This document shows, piece by piece, positions 25,185 to 33,165 of a stretch of 64,000 bases of DNA. The translations under genes were made by a program, and so were the position numbers. Every line of letters starts with the position of its first letter. Positions within the stretch are counted from its first letter, which is position 1. A model generated the notes under the pieces. That model had not been told where the DNA came from and ran no database searches. It saw nothing but the letters and a program-made list of their open reading frames with translations. The DNA is from Sporosarcina sp. Marseille-Q4943. GTDB lineage: Bacteria > Bacillota > Bacilli > Bacillales_A > Planococcaceae. The stretch spans positions 1,833,001 to 1,897,000 of the forward strand of contig NZ_OX031157.1 in NCBI RefSeq assembly GCF_943736995.1, written 5' to 3'.

Positions 25185-26450
25185 TTAATCTCCCATTAAA
25201 ACAGATGCCATCTTACGTGATAATTCATTTTGGACAATGACCTTACCATTTTTAATAACATAGCGGACTAAAGGTTGATCATTGATTAAATTGCTCAAAT
25301 CATCACAATCGTAGATAACGATATCAGCATTCTTACCAACTTCTATGCCGTAAGTATCCCTGACCCCTATTGCCTTCGCTGCGTTATATGTGACCATATC
25401 TAATACTGCACGACGTTGATCCGCAGAACCCATTTGTTGTGAAACCTGCAATAAGTAGCCAACAGCGATTAAGTCCGCATTACCGAATGGTGTAAATGCA
25501 TTGCGAATATTATTGGAAGAATAAGCAAGATTTACTCCACGCTCCATCATTGACAATACAGGTGCCATACCACGAGGAATATTTTTTCTCTCAGTGCGTC
25601 CCGTCATAAACATATCCGTTACTGGTAATGGAACGATTGAAACATCTGCTTTAGCAATTTTGTCAAAAATAGGTGCTGCCACTTCGGGATCAAGTGACCC
25701 TAATGTTGTAACATGTCCGATTGCAACTCTACCTTGATATCCTCGTTCGATTGTCATATCGCAAATTAACTCGATGCATGTATTTTGTGGATCATTCGCA
25801 TCCGTACCAAAATCGGCATGCATATCAATCGGCAAGTTGTATTTTTCCGCCAAATCAAAAACGATTTCTAGTTGTTTTTTAGTATCTTCCATTGTTTTTT
25901 CACTATAAGGACAGCCGCCAACTACATCAGCACCCATTTTGATGGATTCCTCCATCATCTCCAGTACGCCTGGAGATTGAATAATGCCTTCTTGAGGAAA
26001 TGCAACGATTTGCAAATCTAGTACTTCTTTATACTTTTCTTTTAAATCTAGAAGTACTTCTACTCCAAGTGTTTTCTCAAAAGGATCCACATCAGGATGC
26101 GCTCTCATTATTGTGGTCCCGTTTAACACCGACCATCTTAATACCTTTTCAGCTCGTTTTTTCACATCATCATATGTATATAATTTCTTTAATTCAGCCG
26201 TATTCTTCAGTGCTTCCTCTAAAGTACCTGATATATTAGGTTTGCGATCTTCAAGAAATGCTTTATCAGGATGGATATGACTTTCAATTAGAGTTGGTAA
26301 TACAGCATTGCCTTTTGCATCAATTTCTTCTAAGTTATTGTCATTTTGAATGTGAGCGGCTATTTCTACAATTTTTCCGTCAATGATTTTGATATCTTTT
26401 TGAGCTTCACCATCTTTGATATGCGCATTTCGTATAATTAAATTACCCAT
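25185..26450 (-). CDS. CodA-like metal-dependent amidohydrolase
   Basis: 421 aa, TIM-barrel amidohydrolase of the cytosine-deaminase-like group. Metal motifs: HxH in LIESHIHPDKAFL, His in IDMHADFGTDAND and His in AIGHVTTLG. At the position where CodA-type enzymes carry a catalytic Asp (often GSDNIRDP), this protein reads SSNNIRNAFTPFG, so the usual Asp appears to be Asn. Start at 26450: AGGGGG precedes that ATG. It lies 48 bp upstream of the amidase gene and probably acts earlier in the same pathway, on a ring amide or amino-heterocycle. Confidence 0.85.
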   Translation of the reverse strand: MGNLIIRNAHIKDGEAQKDIKIIDGKIVEIAAHIQNDNNLEEIDAKGNAVLPTLIESHIHPDKAFLEDRKPNISGTLEEALKNTAELKKLYTYDDVKKRAEKVLRWSVLNGTTIMRAHPDVDPFEKTLGVEVLLDLKEKYKEVLDLQIVAFPQEGIIQSPGVLEMMEESIKMGADVVGGCPYSEKTMEDTKKQLEIVFDLAEKYNLPIDMHADFGTDANDPQNTCIELICDMTIERGYQGRVAIGHVTTLGSLDPEVAAPIFDKIAKADVSIVPLPVTDMFMTGRTERKNIPRGMAPVLSMMERGVNLAYSSNNIRNAFTPFGNADLIAVGYLLQVSQQMGSADQRRAVLDMVTYNAAKAIGVRDTYGIEVGKNADIVIYDCDDLSNLINDQPLVRYVIKNGKVIVQNELSRKMASVLMGD

Positions 26451-26544
26451 GGAAAAATACCCCCTATAATTAATTAAATTCATGTATCTTACACAAAAAT
26501 AAAGATTATATTGTGATATAAACTAAAAAAACTTCCTAAAAAAA

Positions 26545-26593
26545 GGGCCTGTCCCCCAGCTCGATAAAACTTTACCGAACTGGGGAATTGCCC
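26545..26593 (-). terminator. strong hairpin after the SDR gene
   Basis: On the minus strand GGGC...CCCCAG pairs with CTGGGG...GCCC, followed by TTTTTTT. It sits between the SDR stop (26614) and the amidohydrolase start (26450), so it would attenuate the operon after its first gene unless a second promoter lies in this gap. Confidence 0.75.
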
Positions 26594-26613
26594 TATAATT
26601 TTTTTAAAAAAAA

Positions 26614-27369
26614 TTATCCAATTGATTGTCCACCATCAATTTTCATTTCAACACCATTGATATGCGTAGCTCTGTCACTTGCTAAATAGGCTGAAAAATA
26701 GGCAACATCTTCAGAGCGGCCAATACGTTCAGATGGAATACTAGCTATTTGTCGAACAACTGCAGGATGTTCTTGATCGATTGCATAGCGGACCATTGGA
26801 GTATCGGTTAATCCTGGACAAAGTGAAACAGCACGAATTCCATCTTTCGCATAATTGAAAGCAAGCTGTTTCGTGTATCCAACAAGTGCGTGCTTAGAAG
26901 TAATGTATGCTGCGTCTCCAACACCAGCAATTGTTCCTCCAATTGAAGCGACATTAATGAATGTTCCCTTCCCTTTTTCAAGCATATGTGGCAAAAGCGC
27001 ATTTGTTAGTAAATAGACTGCTTTAACGTTCACAGCCATGATTCTATCCCATTCATCTTCAGTAATATCTAGAGATGCTTTAAAATCCGCCAAAATAGCG
27101 GCGTTATTCACACAAATATCAACTGTTCCAAACTCTTCAAGCGCTTTATTAATCATAATCTGAACATCTACTCTTTTAGAAATGTCAGCAATAATACTAA
27201 GTACAGTGCCATTCTGGTCTTTAATTAGTTTCTCTGTTTCAGCTAAACCTTCTGCATTCACATCGTTAAGGATTACCTTGGCACCTTCTTTTGCATACTC
27301 AATTGCCTGTGCTCTACCTAGTCCTGATGCAGCGCCTGTAATTAATGCAACTTTCTCTTGTAACAACAT
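26614..27369 (-). CDS. short-chain dehydrogenase/reductase
   Basis: 251 aa, classical SDR. The nucleotide-binding TGAASGLGRA, NNAA, the catalytic Ser in NVASIGG, YITSK (YxxxK) and the C-terminal GVEMKIDGGQS are all present. An Asp after beta-2 (LNDVN) suggests NAD rather than NADP. GGAGGG precedes the ATG. It is the first gene of the group that continues with the amidohydrolase, amidase and permease, though a strong hairpin follows it. Substrate unknown. Confidence 0.92.
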   Translation of the reverse strand: MLLQEKVALITGAASGLGRAQAIEYAKEGAKVILNDVNAEGLAETEKLIKDQNGTVLSIIADISKRVDVQIMINKALEEFGTVDICVNNAAILADFKASLDITEDEWDRIMAVNVKAVYLLTNALLPHMLEKGKGTFINVASIGGTIAGVGDAAYITSKHALVGYTKQLAFNYAKDGIRAVSLCPGLTDTPMVRYAIDQEHPAVVRQIASIPSERIGRSEDVAYFSAYLASDRATHINGVEMKIDGGQSIG

Positions 27370-27399
27370 AATAACCCTCCTAAATTTATACCCTTACTT

Positions 27400-27422
27400 C
27401 CTATTTTTAAAATAAAAATAGG
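27400..27422. promoter_or_regulatory. 23-bp palindrome in the SDR leader
   Basis: CCTATTTTTA, 3-nt centre, TAAAAATAGG: 10-bp perfect arms, 31 bp upstream of the SDR start codon. It is placed where a repressor could block the promoter or where an mRNA hairpin could form. Confidence 0.5.
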
Positions 27423-27493
27423 TTGTTGTAATTTTTTAATTAAATCACAAAACTATCCTAACAAAACATCAACACAGTATTAGCAAGAAAAAG

Positions 27494-27508
27494 CGAAACC
27501 GCTTTCAA
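27494..27508 (-). promoter_or_regulatory. candidate CcpA (cre) site upstream of the SDR operon
   Basis: On the minus strand TTGAAAGCGGTTTCG matches the cre consensus WTGNAANCGNWNNCW at 14 of 15 positions. It lies about 125 bp upstream of the SDR start codon, consistent with carbon-catabolite control of a catabolic operon. Confidence 0.5.
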
Positions 27509-27632
27509 ACTTCTCTCCTTTTATTATATCTAGCCCTTTCAACAAGTTCTATATACTCAATGAACAAAAGAAACGAGCACAAACTATTTAACATGCATAA
27601 CAATTTTAACATTACATTACTTTCTAACAAGA

Positions 27633-27655
27633 CCTTTGTTCACTTTGAACAAAGG
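27633..27655. repeat. 23-bp palindrome at the start of the recombinase remnant
   Basis: CCTTTGTTCA, 3-nt centre, TGAACAAAGG. Same geometry (10-bp arms, 3-nt centre) as the palindrome at 27400-27422 but different sequence. Possibly an old operator or site of the lost mobile element. Confidence 0.45.
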
Positions 27656-27896
27656 AAAACTATCATTTTATAAGAAATTGAATGAGGCCCTTTCAGCTGC
27701 AAGCATTAAAAGGGTGGCCGTCTATGTAAGGATAAGCACCGAGGAACAAGCAAGTGAGGGTTACAGCATAACTGCACTACTACAAACTTTACGTCAATAT
27801 GCACAACTATATGGATGGGAAATAGCAGAGGAATACACGGAGGGTACGAAGCGAAGAAGGGGATTCTCAATACCCGCTTTCGACAAAGAATTATCC
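27636..27896 (+). pseudogene. large serine recombinase, N-terminal remnant
   Basis: After a short leader the frame reads RVAVYVRISTEEQASEGYSI, then ALLQTLRQYAQLYGWEIAEEYTEG: the start of a serine-recombinase catalytic domain, including the nucleophile Ser in VRIS and the EGYSI motif. Homology fades after PAFDKEL (about 27893) and the frame then runs antisense into the 3' end of rlmH. The rest of the resolvase domain and all DNA-binding parts are missing. Its location beside rlmH recalls the ccr recombinases of SCC elements, which integrate at exactly this gene end. Confidence 0.8.
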
Positions 27897-27920
27897 CCTT
27901 ATTTACAACTTTTTTTGCCT

Positions 27921-28400
27921 CTATTTATGGTATGGTTCCCCTTTAATAATCCGAAATCCCCGATACACCTGCTCCAACAACACCAATTTCATCAACTGAT
28001 GCGGGAACGTCATCTTTGAGAACGACAATAACTCATCCGCCCGTTTCAATACATCATTATGTAATCCGAGAGACCCACCGATGACAAAGGCGACTTTGCT
28101 TCGCCCGTACGTCATCAACGACTCCATCCCCGCCGCCAATTCCTCGCTCGTTTTCATCTTCCCCTCAATTGCAAGAGCAATGACGTACGCATCCGGATTA
28201 ATTTTTGCAAGAATCCGATCGGCTTCCTTTTTCTTGACGATATCCATATCGGCTTCACTCAATGACTCGGGTGCCTTCTCGTCCGCCACTTCAACAAGAT
28301 CAATTTTTGCATAGGCGCCGAGTCGTTTGGCGTATTCATCGATGCCCATTTTCAAATATTTTTCTTTTAGTTTGCCAACTGACACAATTGTAATATTCAC
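27921..28400 (-). CDS. rlmH: 23S rRNA (pseudouridine1915-N3)-methyltransferase
   Basis: 159 aa from the GTG at 28400 (AAAGGTGG upstream), exactly the standard RlmH length; an upstream ATG would add 11 non-homologous residues. It contains [19 protein letters not shown] at the N-terminus, the SAM-site loop [10 protein letters not shown] and the C-terminal KGEPYHK. SPOUT-class homodimer that methylates pseudouridine 1915 in helix 69. The 3' end is the conserved attachment region for SCC-type elements in staphylococci. Confidence 0.97.
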   Translation of the reverse strand: MNITIVSVGKLKEKYLKMGIDEYAKRLGAYAKIDLVEVADEKAPESLSEADMDIVKKKEADRILAKINPDAYVIALAIEGKMKTSEELAAGMESLMTYGRSKVAFVIGGSLGLHNDVLKRADELLSFSKMTFPHQLMKLVLLEQVYRGFRIIKGEPYHK

Positions 28401-28425
28401 AGGGTTGTCCACCTTTGCTGAAATG

Positions 28426-28780
28426 TTATACACAGAACTTATTCACATATCCACAGGAAAAACTATATATTGTGCCCGATTATCCGTTCGCCACAATATA
28501 CGATGCGGGTGTGTCACAGTACTCGCATTTTGTGGATAAGTTTTTCTCTTCCTCGATTTTTTCCATGATCGGAAACGTTTCCTCTTTTGCGACAAACACG
28601 TCAAGTGCATGATTGATATGGGTTTCACAGCTAAATAATTTCATTATCCACACTTCCTTCATCATTTATTTTTTACACAATGTTATTCACAATTTCAACT
28701 TCTTATCCACATGTCGATAACTACTACAGAAAAAACAGGCAGTATAGCCGATGTTCTGCTATGCTGACTGTTGTGGATAA
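28426..28780. promoter_or_regulatory. DnaA-box cluster at rlmH
   Basis: Four perfect TTATCCACA boxes (28531-28539 reverse, 28644-28652, 28703-28711, 28772-28780 reverse) and at least five single-mismatch boxes (28426, 28439, 28447, 28683, and 28712 reverse) fall within 355 bp. It spans the rlmH start, the CxxH/CxxC gene and the gap before the HtrA gene. This corresponds to the oriC-proximal cluster known at yydA (=rlmH) in B. subtilis, which titrates DnaA. Confidence 0.85.
28480..28644 (-). CDS. CxxH/CxxC small protein (BA_5709 family)
   Basis: 54 aa. It has CETH near the N-terminus and CEYC in the C-terminal part, the two motifs that define this family; together they could bind a metal such as zinc. 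The start at 28644 (AAGGAAGTG upstream) gives the family N-terminus MKLFSC. It sits between the HtrA and rlmH genes, its usual place in Bacillales. Function unknown. Confidence 0.88.
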   Translation of the reverse strand: MKLFSCETHINHALDVFVAKEETFPIMEKIEEEKNLSTKCEYCDTPASYIVANG

Positions 28781-28849
28781 ACTATATTACAGCCTTGTAA
28801 AGAGTGTAACATTGTATTCGGTTTTTCGCTTGCTTTCGTGCAAAATCCG

Positions 28850-30112
28850 TTAGAATGTATTGCCGTCGCGTAATTCCATCTCGATTTCAATCAGCTTACC
28901 GTCACGGTACACTTTCATCTTCATCGTGTCACCGACTCTTTTATCATTGTAGAGGTGTTTTCGCAAGCCGACCATGTCAATGATCTTCTTCCCGTCCATT
29001 TCCACAATGACATCATACTGCTTTACGCCTGCCGCTTCCGCTGGTGTGTTGCGGAATACTTGGGTGACGATGACTCCCCCAGCTATATCCTCCGGCAGTT
29101 TCAATACTCCTCTTCGTTCCGAGGAAGGCACATCTTCCAAATTAAAGAGGCTGACGCCCATTGTCGGCCGCTGAACCGTGCCGGTCGTTTCAAGGTCTTT
29201 AATGATCGGCACTGCAATATTGATTGGAATTGCTAGACCGATCCCTTCCACGGTCGACTCCGAAATTTTCATTGAGTTGATACCGACGAGTTGGCCCGCC
29301 ATATTGATGAGCGCACCGCCTGAATTGCCTGGGTTGATGGCGGCGTCTGTTTGCAGGACGTCCGCCTGCCAGTCGACCGTCCCATTCTGATCGAAATCCA
29401 TCGGAATCGATCGGTCCTTCCCGGAGACGATCCCCATCGTTACAGAACCTGCAAAGCCAAGGCCGAGCGGGTTACCAATGGCTATGACCGTTTCTCCACG
29501 CTTCAATGCATCCGAGTCGCCGAACTCGATAACTGTTTTAACATGGGACGCATCGATTTCCACGACGGCCAAGTCAGTCCACATATCGCTGCCGACAAGT
29601 TTTCCATCAGCCTTCGTTCCATCATCGAACGTAATTTCCAACTCTTCCGCGTTTTCCACGACGTGATGGTTTGTAACAATATAGGCTTTGTCGCCTTCCT
29701 TCTTATAGATGACTCCGGAACCGCTGCCTTCGCGCGTCCTTTCAGCCGACGACCAGAAGTCACGTACTGTCTGCAAATTGGTGATGCCAACAACCGTATC
29801 TGCGACATCAGATACAATATCGGTGACATCCGTATTAATATCCATGGATACCCGCTCGCTCGTCAGGTTGTTCTCACCTGTCGTCTCGCTGCCGACTTGT
29901 GGTGTCACTTTCTCCTTGTTGAAAGCAGAATTCATAAGGAACCAGACGATGAGCCCTCCGAGTATTGCACCGAAAAGGGCTGGCAGAAATCCGCCACGGC
30001 GTTTCGGCTTGGCTGGTCTTTCGCTGTATCTTGGCGGTTCTTCACGCCTTTCTGGTTCTTGGATGACCGGCTTTTCTTCCTCATTGCCGGGTCTTTGATT
30101 GAATTCGTCCAT
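28850..30112 (-). CDS. HtrA-like membrane-anchored serine protease (YyxA/HtrC)
   Basis: 420 aa. A charged cytoplasmic N-terminus (Pro/Glu/Arg-rich, about 45 residues) is followed by one membrane helix (FLPALFGAILGGLIVWFLM), a trypsin-like protease domain and a C-terminal PDZ domain (about 315-415). Catalytic triad: His in VTNHHVVEN, Asp in WTDLAVVEID and Ser in INPGNSGGALIN. Extracytoplasmic quality-control protease, located directly after the wal operon as in B. subtilis. Confidence 0.95.
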   Translation of the reverse strand: MDEFNQRPGNEEEKPVIQEPERREEPPRYSERPAKPKRRGGFLPALFGAILGGLIVWFLMNSAFNKEKVTPQVGSETTGENNLTSERVSMDINTDVTDIVSDVADTVVGITNLQTVRDFWSSAERTREGSGSGVIYKKEGDKAYIVTNHHVVENAEELEITFDDGTKADGKLVGSDMWTDLAVVEIDASHVKTVIEFGDSDALKRGETVIAIGNPLGLGFAGSVTMGIVSGKDRSIPMDFDQNGTVDWQADVLQTDAAINPGNSGGALINMAGQLVGINSMKISESTVEGIGLAIPINIAVPIIKDLETTGTVQRPTMGVSLFNLEDVPSSERRGVLKLPEDIAGGVIVTQVFRNTPAEAAGVKQYDVIVEMDGKKIIDMVGLRKHLYNDKRVGDTMKMKVYRDGKLIEIEMELRDGNTF

Positions 30113-30170
30113 TCTCCTCTCCCTTTCTGTACACAGTTACACTCACTCTACCCCAATCCCGTTGTTTAAA

Positions 30171-30205
30171 ATCAAAAAGCCTTACCCGAAGGCAAGGCTT
30201 TTGAT
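30171..30205 (-). terminator. terminator of the wal operon
   Basis: ATCAAAAGCCTT...AAGGCTTTTTGAT on the minus strand followed by TTT. It lies directly after the walJ stop and before the HtrA gene. Confidence 0.75.
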
Positions 30206-30212
30206 GAACGAT

Positions 30213-31001
30213 TTAGACAGTGATAAGCTCTGTCGGTTTTTCCGCGTCGGTGTCATGCAAATGCACGAATTCCCCCGTGCGGATCCCGCATGCTTCCAAT
30301 GTTTGCGAAACACTCATCCTTGCGAGATCTTTCATATTATTGTCCTTGCTTAGATGCGATAAATAAATTCTCGTCTCTTTTTGGGCTACGACTTCACTCA
30401 TTGCAACAGCGGCATCTTCATTTGACACGTGCCCCACGTCGCTAAGAATCCTGCGTTTAACGGACCATGGATAGCGTCCCATTTGCAGCATACTGACGTC
30501 ATGATTGCTCTCGAACACAAATGCATCAGACCCTTGAATATGCCCTTTCATCCGGTCGCTCACATACCCCGTATCCGTGATAATCGACAGCTTGCGGTCG
30601 TTTTCATGGAAGACATAGAACATCGGATCCGCAGCATCGTGGGAAACAGCGAAAGACTGGATATCGAGCGAGCCGAACGACATGTTCGTTTCCATGTTGA
30701 AATGGAAACGTTGCTCCATCGGAATTTCGCCGACAAGCCCATTCATTGCAAGCCATGTCTTTTCATTTGCATAAATGGGCACTTTGTATCTTCGCGCCAG
30801 CACGCCAATCCCTTTAATATGATCGCTATGCTCATGAGTGACAAAAATGCCGTCCACTTGCGTCATGGAACGGCCAATACTTTCAAGCTGCTGTTCCATT
30901 CTTTTCGCACTAAGTCCTGCATCGACCAGAAAAGCATGCTTTTCTGTCTCTATATATATGGAATTGCCCGTACTACCACTAGCGAGCACACTGAAACGCA
31001 T
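30213..31001 (-). CDS. walJ: metallo-beta-lactamase-fold exonuclease WalJ (YycJ)
   Basis: 262 aa. The metal-binding motif [10 protein letters not shown] (HxHxDH) is intact, as are downstream ligands ([14 protein letters not shown]-like Asp in ITDTGY). Family members are cytoplasmic 5'-3' nucleases; YycJ/WalJ has been linked to cell-division/replication coordination and mismatch-repair-type activity. It is last gene of the walRKHIJ operon, 12 nt after walI. Confidence 0.95.
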   Translation of the reverse strand: MRFSVLASGSTGNSIYIETEKHAFLVDAGLSAKRMEQQLESIGRSMTQVDGIFVTHEHSDHIKGIGVLARRYKVPIYANEKTWLAMNGLVGEIPMEQRFHFNMETNMSFGSLDIQSFAVSHDAADPMFYVFHENDRKLSIITDTGYVSDRMKGHIQGSDAFVFESNHDVSMLQMGRYPWSVKRRILSDVGHVSNEDAAVAMSEVVAQKETRIYLSHLSKDNNMKDLARMSVSQTLEACGIRTGEFVHLHDTDAEKPTELITV

Positions 31002-31013
31002 ATGAAAAACTCC

Positions 31014-31859
31014 TTATTCTTCTTCATCCTCAACCTCATCGAGCTCTTCCTCTTCCATCTTTTCCAGGTGGAAGTCTATCACTTTTCCTTCAATGGCGTT
31101 GATGAAATGATTCTCGATGGTGCCATCCTTCAATTCTACACGAATATTCCATGTTGCGGCAAATACTTGGTTTTTCGTCGAAACGAGCGTCGCCGAGTAA
31201 CCTGGTGTCACCTTCAGCACTTTTGAATCCTGCTTCAAATACCCCCGCGTAACTAGCGATCCTACCGCTTCATCCTGTGTCAACATGTCTCTTTTCAAGT
31301 TTTTGCTTGAGAACTCTTCCAGCATTCGCTGCTCGTAATGTGTTACTTCATAATTTTCGTCCCAATAAATCGTCAATGTGGCATTCGGACTATAGAAAAT
31401 CGGTTCGCCATCCACTTTTTGAAAAAAGATGGCTTTCCGCTTTTCCTTATCCACTTCCCAGAACTCATATTCAGCTCCGTGCCATATATACTTCGCTAGA
31501 AAATCATTGAAATGATAATCCTCTTTTTCATTTCGGATGGATACCGGGATAATCATTTCGGATTCAATTGTTGTATTATCGACAATGACGATGGACTGGT
31601 CCTCCAAAGTCTCCAATTCTTCTTCTGAGAATGACTTCACATCAGCAAAGATGTGGGAAAAGTCATTTTTAACGACCTGTGGCAAATTGTACGTAATATT
31701 TTCTTGTTTCATCAAATCCTCAATGGAGGCTTTCCCCGCAACTTGCACATTTTGCGCCTCAGTACGCTGATTTAAATACAAGAAATAGAGGAATATATTC
31801 AATATCGAAAAGACGACGATGAATATCGTTTTTGTCTTATTCCAATCCAATTTGCTCAC
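31014..31859 (-). CDS. walI: WalRK regulator WalI (YycI)
   Basis: 281 aa. N-terminal membrane anchor (IFIVVFSILNIFLYFLYL), then an extracytoplasmic YycI domain of repeated PepSY-like folds, ending in an acidic tail. It starts with GTG inside the last codons of walH (23-nt overlap). With WalH it contacts the membrane part of WalK and lowers its activity. Confidence 0.93.
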   Translation of the reverse strand: MSKLDWNKTKTIFIVVFSILNIFLYFLYLNQRTEAQNVQVAGKASIEDLMKQENITYNLPQVVKNDFSHIFADVKSFSEEELETLEDQSIVIVDNTTIESEMIIPVSIRNEKEDYHFNDFLAKYIWHGAEYEFWEVDKEKRKAIFFQKVDGEPIFYSPNATLTIYWDENYEVTHYEQRMLEEFSSKNLKRDMLTQDEAVGSLVTRGYLKQDSKVLKVTPGYSATLVSTKNQVFAATWNIRVELKDGTIENHFINAIEGKVIDFHLEKMEEEELDEVEDEEE

Positions 31860-33165
31860 CCCCGCCTTGATCCTCAGCTGTATAAGAGAACCATCTACCT
31901 TTGATATAATAAAACCAGGCAGGCTCCATCACAAAAATCCGTTTTTCTAAATTATGTCTCATCATGTACCCTGTTGTAATTTCCTCGACCGTCCCGAAAT
32001 CGATTTTTTCCGATTCCATCAGTTCGTTTGCTATGGCAGCACCCGAAGGAAGACTCACTTCTTCCTCATCCACCCCCACATCAAGTGTATAATAAGGACG
32101 GATATACTTAAACACCCGGTTCACGCCATAATACTGTGCAATTTCCGTTATGCCCGCTGGTTCCAAGACCGGATAGCCTTGAATGAACAACTGGAATCTC
32201 ACATAATGAGAATAATGATTTATATACGAGAATCTGAACGAATCCGTCCAGCCACCATGCTCATTAATCGAGTCAATGACGTCTGTTAATAGGGTTGATG
32301 GTTTTACCTCTTCCCTGTTTTCCACAGCAGGATGGGCAAAGTTCAACATCTTCGATTCCGTATTTACGACCAAAAGCGCATGGTCATCACCAAATTCCTC
32401 ACGTTTGCCATCCACCTGACTGCGTCTTACTGCATTCGGGTCATTGAATAAAGCATCACGGAAGCGGGTCGGACTTATTTCTTCCTGGTAATACACGATT
32501 TGATTCATCGTGACTGGTTCAGTAGGAACCGCCAAATAGACCGATTCCTGTACATTCACTTCAGTATAGGAAGGCAAATTTTCCCCTTCAATGACGATGT
32601 TACGATATGACGTCATCGTATCCTTCGGAGTTACTTTGCCATGAAAATGGGTTCCTGTCGCCCGGTTGATGAAATGCACTTCAAATGCAACTTCCTTCGG
32701 ATTCCATTTGACGACAAGGCGGTCAAAACTGAATTCCGGAAGTCGAATATTGTCCTCAAAAGGTAAAATTTCTTCATACACAGGCAGCGGCACATCCCCT
32801 TGGAAATACAAGGTGAACTGATTCGTATCTTCGAAGAAGGCTTTCATCTGCCCCTTGTTCATCTCGTTTTGGCCGGGAACCAATTGCGTGACTTTCCAAG
32901 AGTTCATTTCCCTCATAATACTGTCGATCCGTATTTGATCGGTCGTTCCATTGAGTGATTCCTCATATTTAATGAGGATCTTATATGGCTTAATGATATC
33001 CTGCACTTTTCTTCGTTCGCCGATTGAAATATCGACGGTCGGCGATTGTTCAATCGTATCTAGTCGGGGCGAATACGTCCATATGGAAAAGGTGAATGTT
33101 ATGCTCAACAGGACGAGCAATAGTAAGATAATCGATTTGACCGGTTCGATATACTTCAATCCCAT
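31837..33165 (-). CDS. walH: WalRK regulator WalH (YycH)
   Basis: 442 aa. One N-terminal membrane helix (SIILLLLVLLSITFTFSIW) and a large extracytoplasmic YycH domain (opening YSPRLDTIEQSPTVDISIGE). It overlaps walK by 10 nt and walI by 23 nt, so the three are translationally coupled. It forms a complex with WalI and WalK. Confidence 0.94.
   Translation of the reverse strand: MGLKYIEPVKSIILLLLVLLSITFTFSIWTYSPRLDTIEQSPTVDISIGERRKVQDIIKPYKILIKYEESLNGTTDQIRIDSIMREMNSWKVTQLVPGQNEMNKGQMKAFFEDTNQFTLYFQGDVPLPVYEEILPFEDNIRLPEFSFDRLVVKWNPKEVAFEVHFINRATGTHFHGKVTPKDTMTSYRNIVIEGENLPSYTEVNVQESVYLAVPTEPVTMNQIVYYQEEISPTRFRDALFNDPNAVRRSQVDGKREEFGDDHALLVVNTESKMLNFAHPAVENREEVKPSTLLTDVIDSINEHGGWTDSFRFSYINHYSHYVRFQLFIQGYPVLEPAGITEIAQYYGVNRVFKYIRPYYTLDVGVDEEEVSLPSGAAIANELMESEKIDFGTVEEITTGYMMRHNLEKRIFVMEPAWFYYIKGRWFSYTAEDQGGGEQIGLE

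Noticed and set aside
27897..28019. C-terminal part of the recombinase frame as protein
   Set aside because: It is antisense to rlmH and has no recombinase similarity.
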